64,000 nt of DNA from the NCBI RefSeq assembly GCF_001787335.1, contig NZ_CP014674.1:1320501-1384500 (forward strand), given 5' to 3'. The position numbers and the translations under genes were made by a program. Of this stretch, positions 1 to 9,463 are shown one piece after another. Under the pieces are notes generated by a model. That model made no database searches. It was not told the DNA's origin and saw only the letters and a list, made by a program, of their open reading frames with translations. Each line of letters opens with the position of its first letter. The first letter of the stretch is position 1. This DNA is from Kozakia baliensis. Lineage in GTDB: Bacteria; Pseudomonadota; Alphaproteobacteria; Acetobacterales; Acetobacteraceae.

Positions 1-387
1 GGCATAAAAAAGGCCGAAAGAGACTTCCTTCGCACCGATCGCGGCGGCGGTTTCGATCACGCGATGGTTGTATTCGAGATATTCGGCGCCGCGCTCTGGG
101 TCGATGATAGAACGGCGCGCGGTTGAGATGGCCGGGATCGTTAGCCCAGCCTCACGCACAAGGCCCAGGAAAGTGTCGAGGCGTGATTGCGACAGATCGG
201 CGAGGCGGATCCATGAATCGGTCGGATCGAGTTCGGTGAACCCGGCATCGGTCACATCGGCCAGCGTCGCAGCCCAGTCTTCCGGTGCTTGATCCTGAAC
301 GGAGGAACCGTCAGGCAAGATGTTGGAATATTGGATCATCGCGGCGGCGATAGGCCAATTATGGCGGTTCAGCTTTTCAGTGGACAT
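1..387 (-). CDS. Sugar phosphate isomerase/epimerase, TIM-barrel family (partial, 3' end outside window)
   Basis: The reading frame is open from an ATG at 387 to the window edge (129 codons) and carries the N-terminal half of an AP-endonuclease-2-like TIM-barrel isomerase. Typical features are the AAMIQYSN strand, the GFTELDPTDSW turn and the later IGAKEVSFGLFY strand. Such proteins isomerise or epimerise sugars and sugar acids in the cytoplasm. It is the last visible gene of a minus-strand set after a LysR gene, denD and an MFS carrier, so a role in sugar-acid catabolism (for example the 2-oxo-tetronate step) is inferred. The exact substrate cannot be told. Confidence 0.75.
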   Translation of the reverse strand, partial: MSTEKLNRHNWPIAAAMIQYSNILPDGSSVQDQAPEDWAATLADVTDAGFTELDPTDSWIRLADLSQSRLDTFLGLVREAGLTIPAISTARRSIIDPERGAEYLEYNHRVIETAAAIGAKEVSFGLFYA

Positions 388-426
388 AAGGGTTTTCCTT
401 AGATTGTTGATAGGTTTTTCGAAGGC

Positions 427-1752
427 TCAGAGGGCAGGCTGGACGCGCGCGGGCGTCCGCCGGGGCAGGAACATCGTGATGATCAGCCCGACCACGCCAG
501 CCATGGACACGGCGTAGAGCCCAGCCATCGGCGTCTGCCAAAAATGGATGGCCAAAGCCCTGATATTGGGAGCGGCGAAACCGCCGAGATTGCCGATCGC
601 ATTGATAAGCGCAATGGCGCCCGCTGCCTGAAGGCCGCTGAAATAGGCCAGAGGGAAGTTCCAGAACACGGCCTGCACGGTCACGACACCTGCAGCGGCG
701 AGGCAAAGGCCAGTGAGCGCCACTGAACTCATGCCGGAGCCGGACATGACCAGCCCGATGGCCGACGCCGCGAGACACACGATCACGCCCATGCGAGGCG
801 CATCGTAGCGTTGCACGAAGCGCGGGATGATGAAGGTGGAAAGCACCGCGCAGCCCCAAGGAAGCGCGCTGACGAGGCCGACCTTAAAGCCGATCTTCTC
901 ATGCAGAATGCCCGAAACCTGTTCCGGCAGGTAGAATACAACGCCGTAACTCGCGATTTGCATTACGCCGTAAAGAGCAAGGAACTGGATCAGCTTGGCC
1001 GATCGCAGCAAGCCGAGCACATCGTGGCCGTGGCGCGAAATGCCCTTGGCGGCTTCCTCGGCGGCAAGCACAGATTCGAGCGTGTTTTTCTCATCATCCG
1101 TAAGCCAGTTCACCTCTTTCGGGCGGTCGGGCAGCACGAATAAGGTCATGGCACCGACAATGACGGCAAGCAGCCCTTCGAGCAGGAACATCCATTGCCA
1201 GCCCTTCAGGCCCGCGATACCGTCCAACCCGAATAATGCGCCCGAAAGCGGACTGCCTAAAGTCATGGCCAGCGGATAGCCGAAATAGAAGAAGCCAAGC
1301 ACGCGGGTGCGTTCTTTTTCCGGAAACCAGAAGGTGAGATAGAGCATAATTCCGGGAAAAAATCCGGCCTCGGTGATGCCGAGCAGAGAGCGCAGCGCGA
1401 TGAAGGATTTATCGCCCACGACGAACATCATAGCGGCGGAGACGAGGCCCCACGTCACCATAATACGCGTCATCCAACGGCGTGCGCCGACGCGGTAGAG
1501 AATGAGGTTGCTGGGCACTTCGAATAAGGCATACCCAACGAAAAACACACCCGCGCCGAAGGCGAAAACGGCATCGGAAATGCCGATATCGGTATGCAGC
1601 GCTTGCTTGGCGGAGCCGACATTCGATCGGTCCAGAAACGCGATCATGTACATCAAGATCAGGAAGGGAAGGAGCTTCCATAGGGCTTTGCGCACCGCAC
1701 TGGCGCGGGTCGGGTCCTCGGCAGAGGGGAGCGTTTCCTCGATATTCGGCAT
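427..1752 (-). CDS. MFS transporter, anion:cation symporter (ACS) type
   Basis: A 441-residue inner-membrane carrier with about 12 hydrophobic segments. The first segments (LLPFLILMYMIAFLDRSNVG, then GVFFVGYALFEVPSNL and the following RVGARRWMTRI) match the phthalate/hexuronate/tartrate ACS family, which imports organic anions with protons. An ATG 12 codons upstream exists, but the ATG at 1752 has an AGGAG 10 bases before it and is preferred. It lies 45 bases after denD and 39 bases before the isomerase gene, so the three are probably one transcript. The likely cargo is a sugar acid such as erythronate or threonate; this is inferred from the neighbours. Confidence 0.85.
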   Translation of the reverse strand: MPNIEETLPSAEDPTRASAVRKALWKLLPFLILMYMIAFLDRSNVGSAKQALHTDIGISDAVFAFGAGVFFVGYALFEVPSNLILYRVGARRWMTRIMVTWGLVSAAMMFVVGDKSFIALRSLLGITEAGFFPGIMLYLTFWFPEKERTRVLGFFYFGYPLAMTLGSPLSGALFGLDGIAGLKGWQWMFLLEGLLAVIVGAMTLFVLPDRPKEVNWLTDDEKNTLESVLAAEEAAKGISRHGHDVLGLLRSAKLIQFLALYGVMQIASYGVVFYLPEQVSGILHEKIGFKVGLVSALPWGCAVLSTFIIPRFVQRYDAPRMGVIVCLAASAIGLVMSGSGMSSVALTGLCLAAAGVVTVQAVFWNFPLAYFSGLQAAGAIALINAIGNLGGFAAPNIRALAIHFWQTPMAGLYAVSMAGVVGLIITMFLPRRTPARVQPAL

Positions 1753-1797
1753 GGTCGCGTTACTCCTGGGGTGCGTAGGCAAGTCCACACGCCGTGG

Positions 1798-2784
1798 TCA
1801 TGCGATGTGACCGCCCAGTTCGTCTTCGATATGGGCGCGGATGATGTCCTCGAATTTCGTCTCGGTGGTAAAGCCGAGGGCGAGGGCGCGTTGCGGATCA
1901 AAAGCACGCGCCCAACCTTCCACGATGCGAGCAACGGCTTCGTCCGGCTCTCGGTGGATATGGGCGACCGCCTTATCGCCCGCGACATTGCGCAGAGCTT
2001 CGATTTGCTCGCCGACCGTGACCGAAAGCGCAGGCATACTGAGGTTCGGACGGTCGCCCAGCTTCGCGAGATCGAGCGTTGCGGCGTGACGGATGAACTG
2101 CACGGCGGAGCGCGGGCTGGTCATCCAATGGCGGGTGGAGTCCGGCACGGGGAGGACAGCATCCAGCCCCACCAACGGTTCGCGGATAATGCCGGAGAAA
2201 AAGCCGGAGGCTGCGCGATTGGGCTTGCCGGGACGGACGCAGATAGTAGGAAAACGCAGCCCGATGCCGTTGAAGAAGCCGCGGCGAGAATAATCGGCCA
2301 GCAGAAGTTCGCCGATCGCTTTCTGGGTGCCATAGCTGGTCTGCGGAGTGAGAATATAGTCGTCGGGGATGACTTCCGGAAAGTTGCCGCCGAACACGGC
2401 ATTGGAGGAGGCGTAAATCACGCGCGGCTGCCAGCCTTCTTTCTGGTTGGCATGACGGATGGTCTCGAACAAAGCGCGAGTGCCGTCGAAATTAACGCGG
2501 TAACCCTTCTCGAAATCGGCTTCGGCCTCGCCCGAAACGATGGCGGCGAGATGCACGATGATGTCCGGTCGTTCCGCAAGCAAGCGTTCCGCCGCGCTGG
2601 GTTCGGTAAGGTCCACCGTGGCGGTGCGTATCTCGCCGGAAAATCCGGTTGGGGTTGTGGGTGCGATGACATCGGCCAGGGTCAGGCGGGTAACGGGTGT
2701 TGTGCCTTCGAGCGGTGTCTTGATCAGGCTTTCGGTGAATTTGCGGCCGATCATGCCGGCGGCCCCGATGATGAGAATATGCAT
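1798..2784 (-). CDS. denD: NAD-dependent epimerase/dehydratase, D-erythronate dehydrogenase-like
   Basis: A 328-residue extended short-chain dehydrogenase. The Rossmann motif GAAGMIGRKF is at residues 7-16, the SSNAVFGG strand is near 125, and the catalytic Tyr-Lys is in TSYGTQKAIGE near 150. Length and the C-terminal NLSMPALSVTVGEQIEAL region resemble DenD, which oxidises D-erythronate to 2-oxo-tetronate with NAD. The neighbouring TIM-barrel isomerase and anion carrier fit tetronate catabolism, although otnK and otnC are not in the window. Another sugar-acid dehydrogenase activity remains possible. A long open frame on the opposite strand (1771-2886) is a shadow of this gene. Confidence 0.8.
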   Translation of the reverse strand: MHILIIGAAGMIGRKFTESLIKTPLEGTTPVTRLTLADVIAPTTPTGFSGEIRTATVDLTEPSAAERLLAERPDIIVHLAAIVSGEAEADFEKGYRVNFDGTRALFETIRHANQKEGWQPRVIYASSNAVFGGNFPEVIPDDYILTPQTSYGTQKAIGELLLADYSRRGFFNGIGLRFPTICVRPGKPNRAASGFFSGIIREPLVGLDAVLPVPDSTRHWMTSPRSAVQFIRHAATLDLAKLGDRPNLSMPALSVTVGEQIEALRNVAGDKAVAHIHREPDEAVARIVEGWARAFDPQRALALGFTTETKFEDIIRAHIEDELGGHIA

Positions 2785-2865
2785 GCACCATGCTCCTGTT
2801 CAGGATCGTTTCCCGGAATGCTCCGGAAGAATGGTGCTAAGCCTCTCTTAGAAAAACTCCGCTGG

Positions 2866-3909
2866 CTACGAGCAAGTTTGAACTAGACGATCAGATTTTT
2901 TGATCGCTTCGGATAAAATTAAGTCATAAATAAAAGATGAAGCAGGCGTAAGCGGACGCTCTTGCGCTGTTATGGCCGAATAGGAACCGAGCAGACTTGG
3001 AATTGGAACGGATAGCCTACGAAGAATACCTTTATCTTCATAATTTCGACTAACGCTGCACGGAATCACTGCCAACATTTTGCTATGCTGGAGCAAATCT
3101 ATTGTTGCGAACATTGAAGACGCCTCAACCGGATGCGGTGGAAAAGGCAGGTAGGCGAGGGTAAAAGCCGCCTCGATGGCATGGCGCATGGGGCTGGGCG
3201 CCGTCTGAAGAATCCAGCGCTCCTGAGCGATATCTTTGAGTGTGAGATTGCCGTTATCTTCTATCGTATTCTTTTGTCCTGCAACGACGCAGAGCGGTTC
3301 CTGCGCCAGTTCCGTGCATGAGAGCGTCATCGGGCGATGGATACCCAGCGTGCGGCCGATCATGAAATCGATGCGCCCGGCTTCGAGCGCGAGCAACAGA
3401 GCATCGCTGGTATCGACGCTCAGAGAAACATTGAGGCCCGGCGTCGTATCGGCGATATGCGCGAGAACGGGCGAGACGAGTTCAGGCAGGGCGGCGACGA
3501 TGGAGCCAATGCGAACGGTACCGTAAGTGCCGGTCCGCATCGAGTCCATATCACGCTGCAGGCGCGTGAGATCGTTGAGCATCAGCCGTGCGTGGCGTGC
3601 GGCGAGCGCGCCGAAAGCTGTCGGGAATACGCCTTGCGAGGAACGCTCGAACAGTGGAACGTGGAGCGCATGTTCGACCTCTTGCAACAGCTTGGAGATG
3701 GAAGGCTGCGAGAGGTTCATACGCTCAGCGGCGCGATGAAGGTTATTTGTAGCTTCCAGTTCCAGGATCAGGCGAAGATGGCGCAGTTTCAGGCGGTTGA
3801 GAAGCGGTGCCTGGCCGCTCATGGCGGGCGCGCGGCTCATTGGTGGTTCTGGCGTTTTATGCGGCGCATCGTGAGATCGTGTCGCGAAAGCGCTGGATAA
3901 TACGTTCAT
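2866..3909 (-). CDS. LysR-family transcriptional regulator
   Basis: A 347-residue LysR protein. The winged helix-turn-helix (RHLRLILELEATNNLHRAAE, then QPSISKLLQEVEHAL) lies near residues 42-80, followed by a periplasmic-binding-protein-like effector domain (GTVRIGSIVAALPELVSPVL onward). The ATG at 3909 is chosen because AGGA sits 8 bases upstream; an ORF start 21 codons earlier lacks such a site. A later ATG at 3840 would give a more typical N-terminus and cannot be excluded. It is the first gene in front of denD on the same strand, so it probably controls the tetronate-type operon. The inducer is unknown. Confidence 0.9.
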   Translation of the reverse strand: MNVLSSAFATRSHDAPHKTPEPPMSRAPAMSGQAPLLNRLKLRHLRLILELEATNNLHRAAERMNLSQPSISKLLQEVEHALHVPLFERSSQGVFPTAFGALAARHARLMLNDLTRLQRDMDSMRTGTYGTVRIGSIVAALPELVSPVLAHIADTTPGLNVSLSVDTSDALLLALEAGRIDFMIGRTLGIHRPMTLSCTELAQEPLCVVAGQKNTIEDNGNLTLKDIAQERWILQTAPSPMRHAIEAAFTLAYLPFPPHPVEASSMFATIDLLQHSKMLAVIPCSVSRNYEDKGILRRLSVPIPSLLGSYSAITAQERPLTPASSFIYDLILSEAIKKSDRLVQTCS

Positions 3910-4008
3910 CGCGAGAATCCTGCGTGTCAGATTAAGAAAACGTAAGATTATAGCGATAACGAAGCGATGCAATCATAGATATGTTAATTTCATAACACGA
4001 AGGCGAGA

Positions 4009-5100
4009 TTATTGGTCTGTTTTTCTCCCATATTCTGAATCGGGATGGCGGGCCTGATCGAGTTCTTTCCGCAAATGTTCCACCAATTGAGCGGCAGGCA
4101 TGGATCGCGCCAAAGGAGCGCCTTGCCCAGCCCACTGCGCGCCGAACCCATCTTCATTTCCTGCTTTTGCCGCAACGTTAAGTGCTTTACCCGCATCATA
4201 GGCGATGGGATAATCAGGGCAGGCGGGCGCGCTCACATAATTGAGCAAATCCGTAAAACGGTTGGGGAGACAGCGTGCGGGTCGCCCGGATATGAGATGC
4301 GTTATGCGCGTATGAAATGCGGCTTGGCTTTGTAGATGGCGGCGATAAGCGGCATCTGCGGATGTCTCCGTACAAAGAATGAAGGTCGTTCCCATTTGCG
4401 CCGCCACCGCGCCGAGATCGAGCGCCGCGGCAATGCCGGCTCCATCCATGATCCCTCCGGCAGCCACGATAGGGCATTGACATTGCTTAACCAAAAGTCG
4501 TGTCAGAACCGATGTGCCAAGCGCGTCATCCGGTAACGCGGGATCGAAAACCCCACGATGCCCGCCGGCCTCAATCCCTTGCGCAACAAGTATATCGATG
4601 CCGGACGCCTGTGCGGCTCGCGCTTCATCAAAGTTAGTGACCGTCCCGAGTAGAAGCGCTCCAGTGTTTTTAAGCGCGGCGATGATTTCTGCGGAAGGGA
4701 GGCCGAAATGAAAACTGATCACAGGCGGCTTCACCTCCAAGAGCATGGCTAACATCTCGGGATCGTCGTGAAAGCTTTTATAGATAGAGCGTAGTATGCG
4801 TGGTGGCGTCGCGCCGAATTCGGCGAAGATAGGAGCCATCCATTCAAGCCAGACCGCTTCACGAACAGGATCGCTTTTGGGTGTGGCGTGAACGAAGAGA
4901 TTGACGTTGAAAGCGCGCTCGGTTCTTGCCTGCAATTCAACGATCATTCGATGCGCGCCAGTGGCATCGACCGCGCCGACGCCTATGGAGCCGAGCGCGC
5001 CTGCATTCGATACGGCAGCCGCAAGCGCTGGGGTGGAAACGCCTGCCATGGGCGCTTGGATAATGGGAACAGTGATGCCGAGACGATCAAGCCAATTCAT
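4009..5100 (-). CDS. Nitronate monooxygenase (2-nitropropane dioxygenase family)
   Basis: A 363-residue FMN-dependent TIM-barrel enzyme. Family signatures are the N-terminal [20 protein letters not shown], the [11 protein letters not shown] loop with the catalytic His region (residues ~175-185), and [16 protein letters not shown] near 215. The family oxidises alkyl nitronates such as propionate 3-nitronate to carbonyl compounds and nitrite, a detoxification step in the cytosol. A GAGGTG eight bases before the ATG supports the start. It is followed closely by nothing on the same strand and preceded by an MFS gene 66 bases away. Whether it shares a transcript with that transporter is not clear. 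Confidence 0.9.
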   Translation of the reverse strand: MNWLDRLGITVPIIQAPMAGVSTPALAAAVSNAGALGSIGVGAVDATGAHRMIVELQARTERAFNVNLFVHATPKSDPVREAVWLEWMAPIFAEFGATPPRILRSIYKSFHDDPEMLAMLLEVKPPVISFHFGLPSAEIIAALKNTGALLLGTVTNFDEARAAQASGIDILVAQGIEAGGHRGVFDPALPDDALGTSVLTRLLVKQCQCPIVAAGGIMDGAGIAAALDLGAVAAQMGTTFILCTETSADAAYRRHLQSQAAFHTRITHLISGRPARCLPNRFTDLLNYVSAPACPDYPIAYDAGKALNVAAKAGNEDGFGAQWAGQGAPLARSMPAAQLVEHLRKELDQARHPDSEYGRKTDQ

Positions 5101-5166
5101 GCGCTGCGCACCTCAATGATCTGCGGTGATCAGCCCATGGCATACTTATCCTTGGAATATTCAAAA

Positions 5167-6441
5167 TCACGTCAGAGTTTTGGTTGGGTGCAAGCGCGCA
5201 TTGAGAATAGTCAACGTCAGCACGACGAAAGCGGCCCCACCAACGACCAGCATCAACGCAGGCGCCAATCCTGTTTTGAGGAGCGACGCCAAGCCCGTCT
5301 GCAAAAGAGCGTTGCTTGCGGCAATCAGATTTCCGCATTGATAGGCCAACCCTGGAAAAGTTGCTCGAACCGAAGGCGGAGAAAGTTCGCTGAGATAAGC
5401 CGGAACGACGCCCCACGCGCCTTGAATGCAAAATTGTATGCACACCGCTCCGACCGTCAGCCAAAGGGAGGAATGCGGCAACGTCCAAAGAGGGAGCAGC
5501 GGAAGCGTCAGAAGTGCGGCGAGGGCGATACTATATTGTCGGCCGATACGCTGCGATAACAGCCCGAAAAACAAGCCTCCCATGATAGCTGCGATATTAT
5601 ATAGCACGACGATCAAGGTAATGGAGGGGTGCGGCAATCTCCTCTCAAGGCCAAGGAAAATCTTGGGGTACAAATCCTGTGAACCATGGCTCATGAAGTT
5701 GAAGGCTGCCATCAATGTGACGGCGAATACGCAAAGTGCCAGATTGTGGCGTATAATGCCGCCTAGCCCCAAGGTCTCAACCGATTTGACGCTTTTGTTT
5801 TTCTGCTGGGCCAGCCATTCTGGGCTTTCAGGCACACGTATCCAGATATAGAGCGCGGAGAACAGCGCACTGCCGCCCAATATGAACAAGCCGCGCCAAC
5901 CCAGGACCGACAATAACAGAAAAGCCAAAGACGCTAACAAATAGCCCGCTGGATATCCGGCCTGCAAAATGCCAGACGCCATGCCGCGCCATGAAGCGGG
6001 CACGCTTTCCATGATGAGAGACGTACCTACGCCCCATTCTCCTCCCAAAGCGATTCCGAACAATGCGCGCAGGAAAAGGAAAATCGCCAGGGTCGGGGCA
6101 AAAGCGGACAATACCTCGATAGCCGAATAAACCAGGATGGTGCCGATCATCACTGGCTTGCGCCCGTAACGATCCGCTGCCCGGCCACAGAGAAAAGCGC
6201 CGATGGGGCGGGTCAGCAAGGTTAGGGTCGGGGCAAGTAGAATGCTCTCAAGAGAAGCGTGGAAGCTATGCGCCACATCGTCGAGCGTGAACAAGACGAT
6301 GAAAAAATCGCACGCGTCTAGCATCCACGCCAGAAAAGAAGCCGCAACCACATGGCGGGCAGTGGCGATATCGGAAGATGCCGCCTGCCTGTGTGATGTC
6401 GCGTTCAAGCTACCTATATTATCGCCCATACCCAGAACCAT
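5167..6441 (-). CDS. MFS transporter, carboxylate/sialate:H+ symporter-like
   Basis: A 424-residue protein with about 12 membrane segments. The motifs DACDFFIVLFTLDDVA in the first helix and GRAADRYGRKPVMIG between helices 2 and 3 are typical of the SHS/AAHS branch of MFS (lactate, sialate and aromatic acid permeases). It sits in the inner membrane and is expected to import a monocarboxylate with protons. An alternative ATG at 6429 is equally plausible, because neither start has a well-placed ribosome site. Its partner is probably the nitronate monooxygenase gene downstream, but the substrate cannot be named. Confidence 0.82.
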   Translation of the reverse strand: MVLGMGDNIGSLNATSHRQAASSDIATARHVVAASFLAWMLDACDFFIVLFTLDDVAHSFHASLESILLAPTLTLLTRPIGAFLCGRAADRYGRKPVMIGTILVYSAIEVLSAFAPTLAIFLFLRALFGIALGGEWGVGTSLIMESVPASWRGMASGILQAGYPAGYLLASLAFLLLSVLGWRGLFILGGSALFSALYIWIRVPESPEWLAQQKNKSVKSVETLGLGGIIRHNLALCVFAVTLMAAFNFMSHGSQDLYPKIFLGLERRLPHPSITLIVVLYNIAAIMGGLFFGLLSQRIGRQYSIALAALLTLPLLPLWTLPHSSLWLTVGAVCIQFCIQGAWGVVPAYLSELSPPSVRATFPGLAYQCGNLIAASNALLQTGLASLLKTGLAPALMLVVGGAAFVVLTLTILNARLHPTKTLT

Positions 6442-6612
6442 CCTGTCTTTATCAAGACGTTACATGTCTGCATAAAGACGGCCATGCGTTTGACGGTCAC
6501 GAAACCGATATCGATCAAAAACTTCCGTGAACCGAACAGAGTTGCAGAACAGGCTTCGTGTCAGGAGGGCACTATATTATTGCTCGCTGTGGAAAGTTAT
6601 TGGGAGACTCTC

Positions 6613-7185
6613 GTGCCTCTTCTTTTCATCGCTCGTCACCCAGCACCCGATATAGGCCCGGGCGTGTGCTACGGGCGTTCGGATGTTCCGTTAGCGGCGG
6701 GATGGGTTCATTTCGCGGATGATTTTTCGCAGAAATTACAGCGTTGTGGCGTTCGGCGCCTTTACGCTTCTCCTCTCGCACGCTGCCGCATTCCGGCGGA
6801 ATACGTAGCAGCTCAATGCGGTATTCCGCTCGATTTCGACGAGCGACTTATGGAATTGAATTTCGGCACATGGGAGGGGCTTTCATGGAACGGTGTTCCA
6901 AGAGAGCAGATAGACCAATGGGCAATGGACCTCCTCGGCTTCTCGCCACCCAGGGGAGAAAACGGTCGCGCGCTATGCGAAAGGGTGAAAGCGTTTTATG
7001 CGGATTTGCCGTCGTATGAATCCTGCGCCGTGCTTTCTCACGGTGGCCCGTTGCGCGTTCTACAATCCATTGGCGAAGGAAAGGAGCCGGACCTAACCCG
7101 CCCGGCGCCCCCGCTCGGGAAGATTTTGCGTTTTACCGATAAGATGCAACCAGCAATAACAAAACCGCCAGTTCCGATAAGATAG
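6613..7185 (+). CDS. cobC: Histidine phosphatase, alpha-ribazole-5'-phosphate phosphatase-like
   Basis: A 190-residue phosphoglycerate-mutase-fold phosphatase. The phosphohistidine motif is FIARHPAP (residues ~6-13), the second arginine is in YASPLARC, the acid region is ELNFGTWEG, and the second catalytic His is in VLSHGGPLR. The open frame extends back to 6484, but GTG 6613 has GGGAG six bases before it and removes a non-homologous leader. CobC-type enzymes remove the phosphate from alpha-ribazole phosphate (or adenosylcobalamin phosphate) at the end of B12 assembly. It converges on cobS, sharing 53 bases at the 3' ends. RHP replaces the usual RHG; only the context makes it a cobalamin enzyme. 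Confidence 0.78.
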   Translation: MPLLFIARHPAPDIGPGVCYGRSDVPLAAGWVHFADDFSQKLQRCGVRRLYASPLARCRIPAEYVAAQCGIPLDFDERLMELNFGTWEGLSWNGVPREQIDQWAMDLLGFSPPRGENGRALCERVKAFYADLPSYESCAVLSHGGPLRVLQSIGEGKEPDLTRPAPPLGKILRFTDKMQPAITKPPVPIR

Positions 7186-7900
7186 CGGTCGCGCCAAGCG
7201 TATCGCCCGTAAATCCACCTAGCTTGCTAAGAACAAGGCGGCGCATTGCGAAAACGACAAGCATAACCGCCGCTATCGAAGCCGCCAGAAGATATAGCGG
7301 TATGAAAAGCGCGCCAGTCAGCAAAGTAATTGCCACGGCCAGCCAGAGCGGAAATTTGGGAAGTGGGAGGAGTGCCGCCGCCAGGCCGTCTTTACGTGCC
7401 GCGGGCGTGCTTGCTAACAGCCCGAGCAGTGAAACGCGAGACAGCATACCGGGAAGCGCCAACAGCAAGGCAAGTCGATACGGGATGAGTGCTGCTATGC
7501 ACGCCACACGCAAAGCTATGCAGGTGATGAGGACCAGAGCGCCATACGTGCCGATCCGGCTATCGCGCATGATTTCAAGGCGCTTCTCGATCGTGCTACC
7601 GCCGCCCAATCCATCCGCCATATCGGCCAGTCCGTCTTCGTGCAGTGCGCCCGTCAGCAATAGCTGGGCCATGACACCGCAGAGCGCCGCGATGAAAGGC
7701 GGAAAATGGAGAGAAAATCCCAACTCGGTCAGCAATGCCGTTGTTCCACCGATGCCTGCGCCGACCCACGGCCAAAGCCAAATAGAGCGACGCAAACTGA
7801 CGTCGCTTGCCCAGCGCGCCAACCAACCGAGAGGCAAGCGCGTAAAGAGGCCGAGCGCTGCGAGAAGATCTGCCGCCAGTCTGCGAAAATTAAGAAGCAA
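7133..7900 (-). CDS. cobS: Adenosylcobinamide-GDP ribazoletransferase (cobalamin synthase)
   Basis: A 255-residue polytopic membrane enzyme that joins adenosylcobinamide-GDP with alpha-ribazole (phosphate) to form adenosylcobalamin (phosphate). The family signature is the acidic loop GALHEDGLADMADGLGGG (residues ~75-92), followed by KRLEIMRDSRIGTYG. The C-terminal half has several hydrophobic helices. There is no ATG at a sensible place. A TTG at 7900 has GAGG six bases upstream and gives the usual N-terminus (LLNFRRLAADLLAALGLFTR). It overlaps the end of cobT by 11 bases, indicating translational coupling. The gene is also called cobV. Confidence 0.9.
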   Translation of the reverse strand: MLLNFRRLAADLLAALGLFTRLPLGWLARWASDVSLRRSIWLWPWVGAGIGGTTALLTELGFSLHFPPFIAALCGVMAQLLLTGALHEDGLADMADGLGGGSTIEKRLEIMRDSRIGTYGALVLITCIALRVACIAALIPYRLALLLALPGMLSRVSLLGLLASTPAARKDGLAAALLPLPKFPLWLAVAITLLTGALFIPLYLLAASIAAVMLVVFAMRRLVLSKLGGFTGDTLGATAILSELAVLLLLVASYR

Positions 7901-8906
7901 TGCCTGCCTCGGCAAAGCTGTGCATTCCGGTATGGCAGGCGAGTGCCGCGCGCAGAAGCGGAACGACCAGCGCTGCGCCTGAAGCTTCACCAAGACGAAG
8001 GCCAAGATCGAGCAGTGGCTTTTGCGCCAGCGCTTCGGCCAGGCGGATATGGCCAGGTTCGGCGGAGCAATGGGCAATCCGGCAATGCGCCAGACCGTCC
8101 GGGTGCAGAGTGTAAAGTGGGGCAGAGGCGGCTGTGCAGACGAAACCATCAAGGAGGACCGGGATATTATGTTTCCGCGCCGCCAATATGGCCCCCATAA
8201 TGGCGGCCAATTCATGACCTCCCAAGCGACGCGCAACTTCTAATGGGTCTGCCAGATAGTTACGATGCCGAGCTATCCCGGCTTTCAAGACGGAAATTTT
8301 TCTCATTATCCCGGCTTGGTCGCTCCCTGCGCCAGGGCCGGCCCAATTTTCAGCATCATCGCCGAACAAAGCCAGCGCTACAGCCGCTGCGGCCGTCGTG
8401 TTGCCAATCCCCATTTCTCCTAGGCAGACAAGGCTGGCATGTGGATCGACGGCGTTAAATCCTGCATCCACTACGCGCAAAAAAACTTCCGGCGTCATGG
8501 CGTCCACTTGCGTGAAATCTCCGGTCATACGCAAATCCTCCAATGCGATGACATCAAGCTTCGCTTGCGCATTGCGAGCCAACTGGTTGATGGCCGCGCC
8601 GCCATGACGGAAATTATCGACCATCAGCGCCGTGACCTCGGCGGGCCAAGCGGAAACGCCTTGCGCTACGACGCCATGGTTGCCAGCAAACACCAGACAT
8701 TGCACATGATCGAGCGTGGGTGTAGCGCTGCGTTGCCAGCGCGCCAGCCATGCGACGAGTTCTTCAAGCCGACCCAAACTTCCTGCCGGTTTGGTCAATA
8801 TAGCTTCCCGGGCAGCAACGGTACTTGCAGCGTTTTCATCCGCAGGGCAGGGAGAAAGGCAAGCTTGACGCAAGGTTGCGAGATCGGAGAAGGACGCATG
8901 AGTCAT
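7890..8906 (-). CDS. cobT: Nicotinate-nucleotide:dimethylbenzimidazole phosphoribosyltransferase
   Basis: A 338-residue enzyme that activates the B12 lower ligand: dimethylbenzimidazole plus nicotinate mononucleotide gives alpha-ribazole-5'-phosphate. Family motifs are KPAGSLGRLEELVAWLA near residue 35, FAGNHGVVAQGVSAWP, CLGEMGIGNTTAAAA near 170 and the C-terminal EGS-like AEPGHIRLAEAL. The ATG at 8906 is the last in-frame start that leaves 35 bases to the divergent cobU; longer frames would run into cobU. It is co-transcribed with cobS, which it overlaps. Confidence 0.93.
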   Translation of the reverse strand: MTHASFSDLATLRQACLSPCPADENAASTVAAREAILTKPAGSLGRLEELVAWLARWQRSATPTLDHVQCLVFAGNHGVVAQGVSAWPAEVTALMVDNFRHGGAAINQLARNAQAKLDVIALEDLRMTGDFTQVDAMTPEVFLRVVDAGFNAVDPHASLVCLGEMGIGNTTAAAAVALALFGDDAENWAGPGAGSDQAGIMRKISVLKAGIARHRNYLADPLEVARRLGGHELAAIMGAILAARKHNIPVLLDGFVCTAASAPLYTLHPDGLAHCRIAHCSAEPGHIRLAEALAQKPLLDLGLRLGEASGAALVVPLLRAALACHTGMHSFAEAGIAS

Positions 8907-8941
8907 AAGCGAACAAATGCCGCGTCTGGAAAGCGAGAGCA

Positions 8942-9463
8942 ATGATAGAACTGGTCCTCGGCGGGGCGCGTTCCGGAAAAAGCGCTTACGCGGAAACAAT
9001 CGTGCGCGCACAGCCTGGGCCTTGGGTATATCTCGCGACCGGACAGGCATGGGACGACGAAATGCAAGAGCGGATTACCCGCCATCAGCAAGAACGCGGC
9101 GCTGGATGGTTGACGCTCGAGGTGCCGATCGAACTCCCGCAAGCCTTGCGGGACGCTGGTGAAAAGACGGTATTGGTGGATTGCCTAACGCTTTGGCTAA
9201 CAAATTTGCTGTTGGGAGAACACGATATCGCCGCCGCGACGGAGGCATTGTTAAGCGCTCTGGCCGCGCGACCAGGGTTGACACTCTTGGTGGGCAATGA
9301 AGTCGGGCTTGGCATTGTGCCGGACAACGCACTGGCACGCCGTTTTCGCGATGAAGCAGGGCGGCTACACCAAAAAATTGCGGCATTGGCGGATAAGGTC
9401 GTCCTAACAGTTGCGGGCATTCCGCTGGTTGTCAAACCGACGGCAGGAGAAGGCAAGATATGA
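8942..9463 (+). CDS. cobU: Bifunctional adenosylcobinamide kinase / adenosylcobinamide-phosphate guanylyltransferase
   Basis: A 173-residue cytoplasmic enzyme that phosphorylates adenosylcobinamide and then transfers GMP to it. The P-loop GGARSGKS is at residues 7-14, VDCLTLWLTNLL follows near 79, and the family motif GNEVGLGIVPDNALARRFRD lies near 118. Length is normal. It diverges from cobT with only 35 bases between start codons and overlaps cobO by four bases (ATGA), so cobU and cobO are translationally coupled. The gene is also called cobP. Confidence 0.94.
   Translation: MIELVLGGARSGKSAYAETIVRAQPGPWVYLATGQAWDDEMQERITRHQQERGAGWLTLEVPIELPQALRDAGEKTVLVDCLTLWLTNLLLGEHDIAAATEALLSALAARPGLTLLVGNEVGLGIVPDNALARRFRDEAGRLHQKIAALADKVVLTVAGIPLVVKPTAGEGKI

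Noticed and set aside
1771-2886. Long open frame (371 codons) on the plus strand
   Set aside because: It is the antisense shadow of denD. Composition is typical of a GC-rich reverse frame and it has no recognisable domain.
7901-8236. Upstream extension of the cobS frame to an ATG at 8236
   Set aside because: The extra 112 codons overlap cobT out of frame and show no similarity to cobalamin synthases. TTG 7900 with its ribosome site explains the start.
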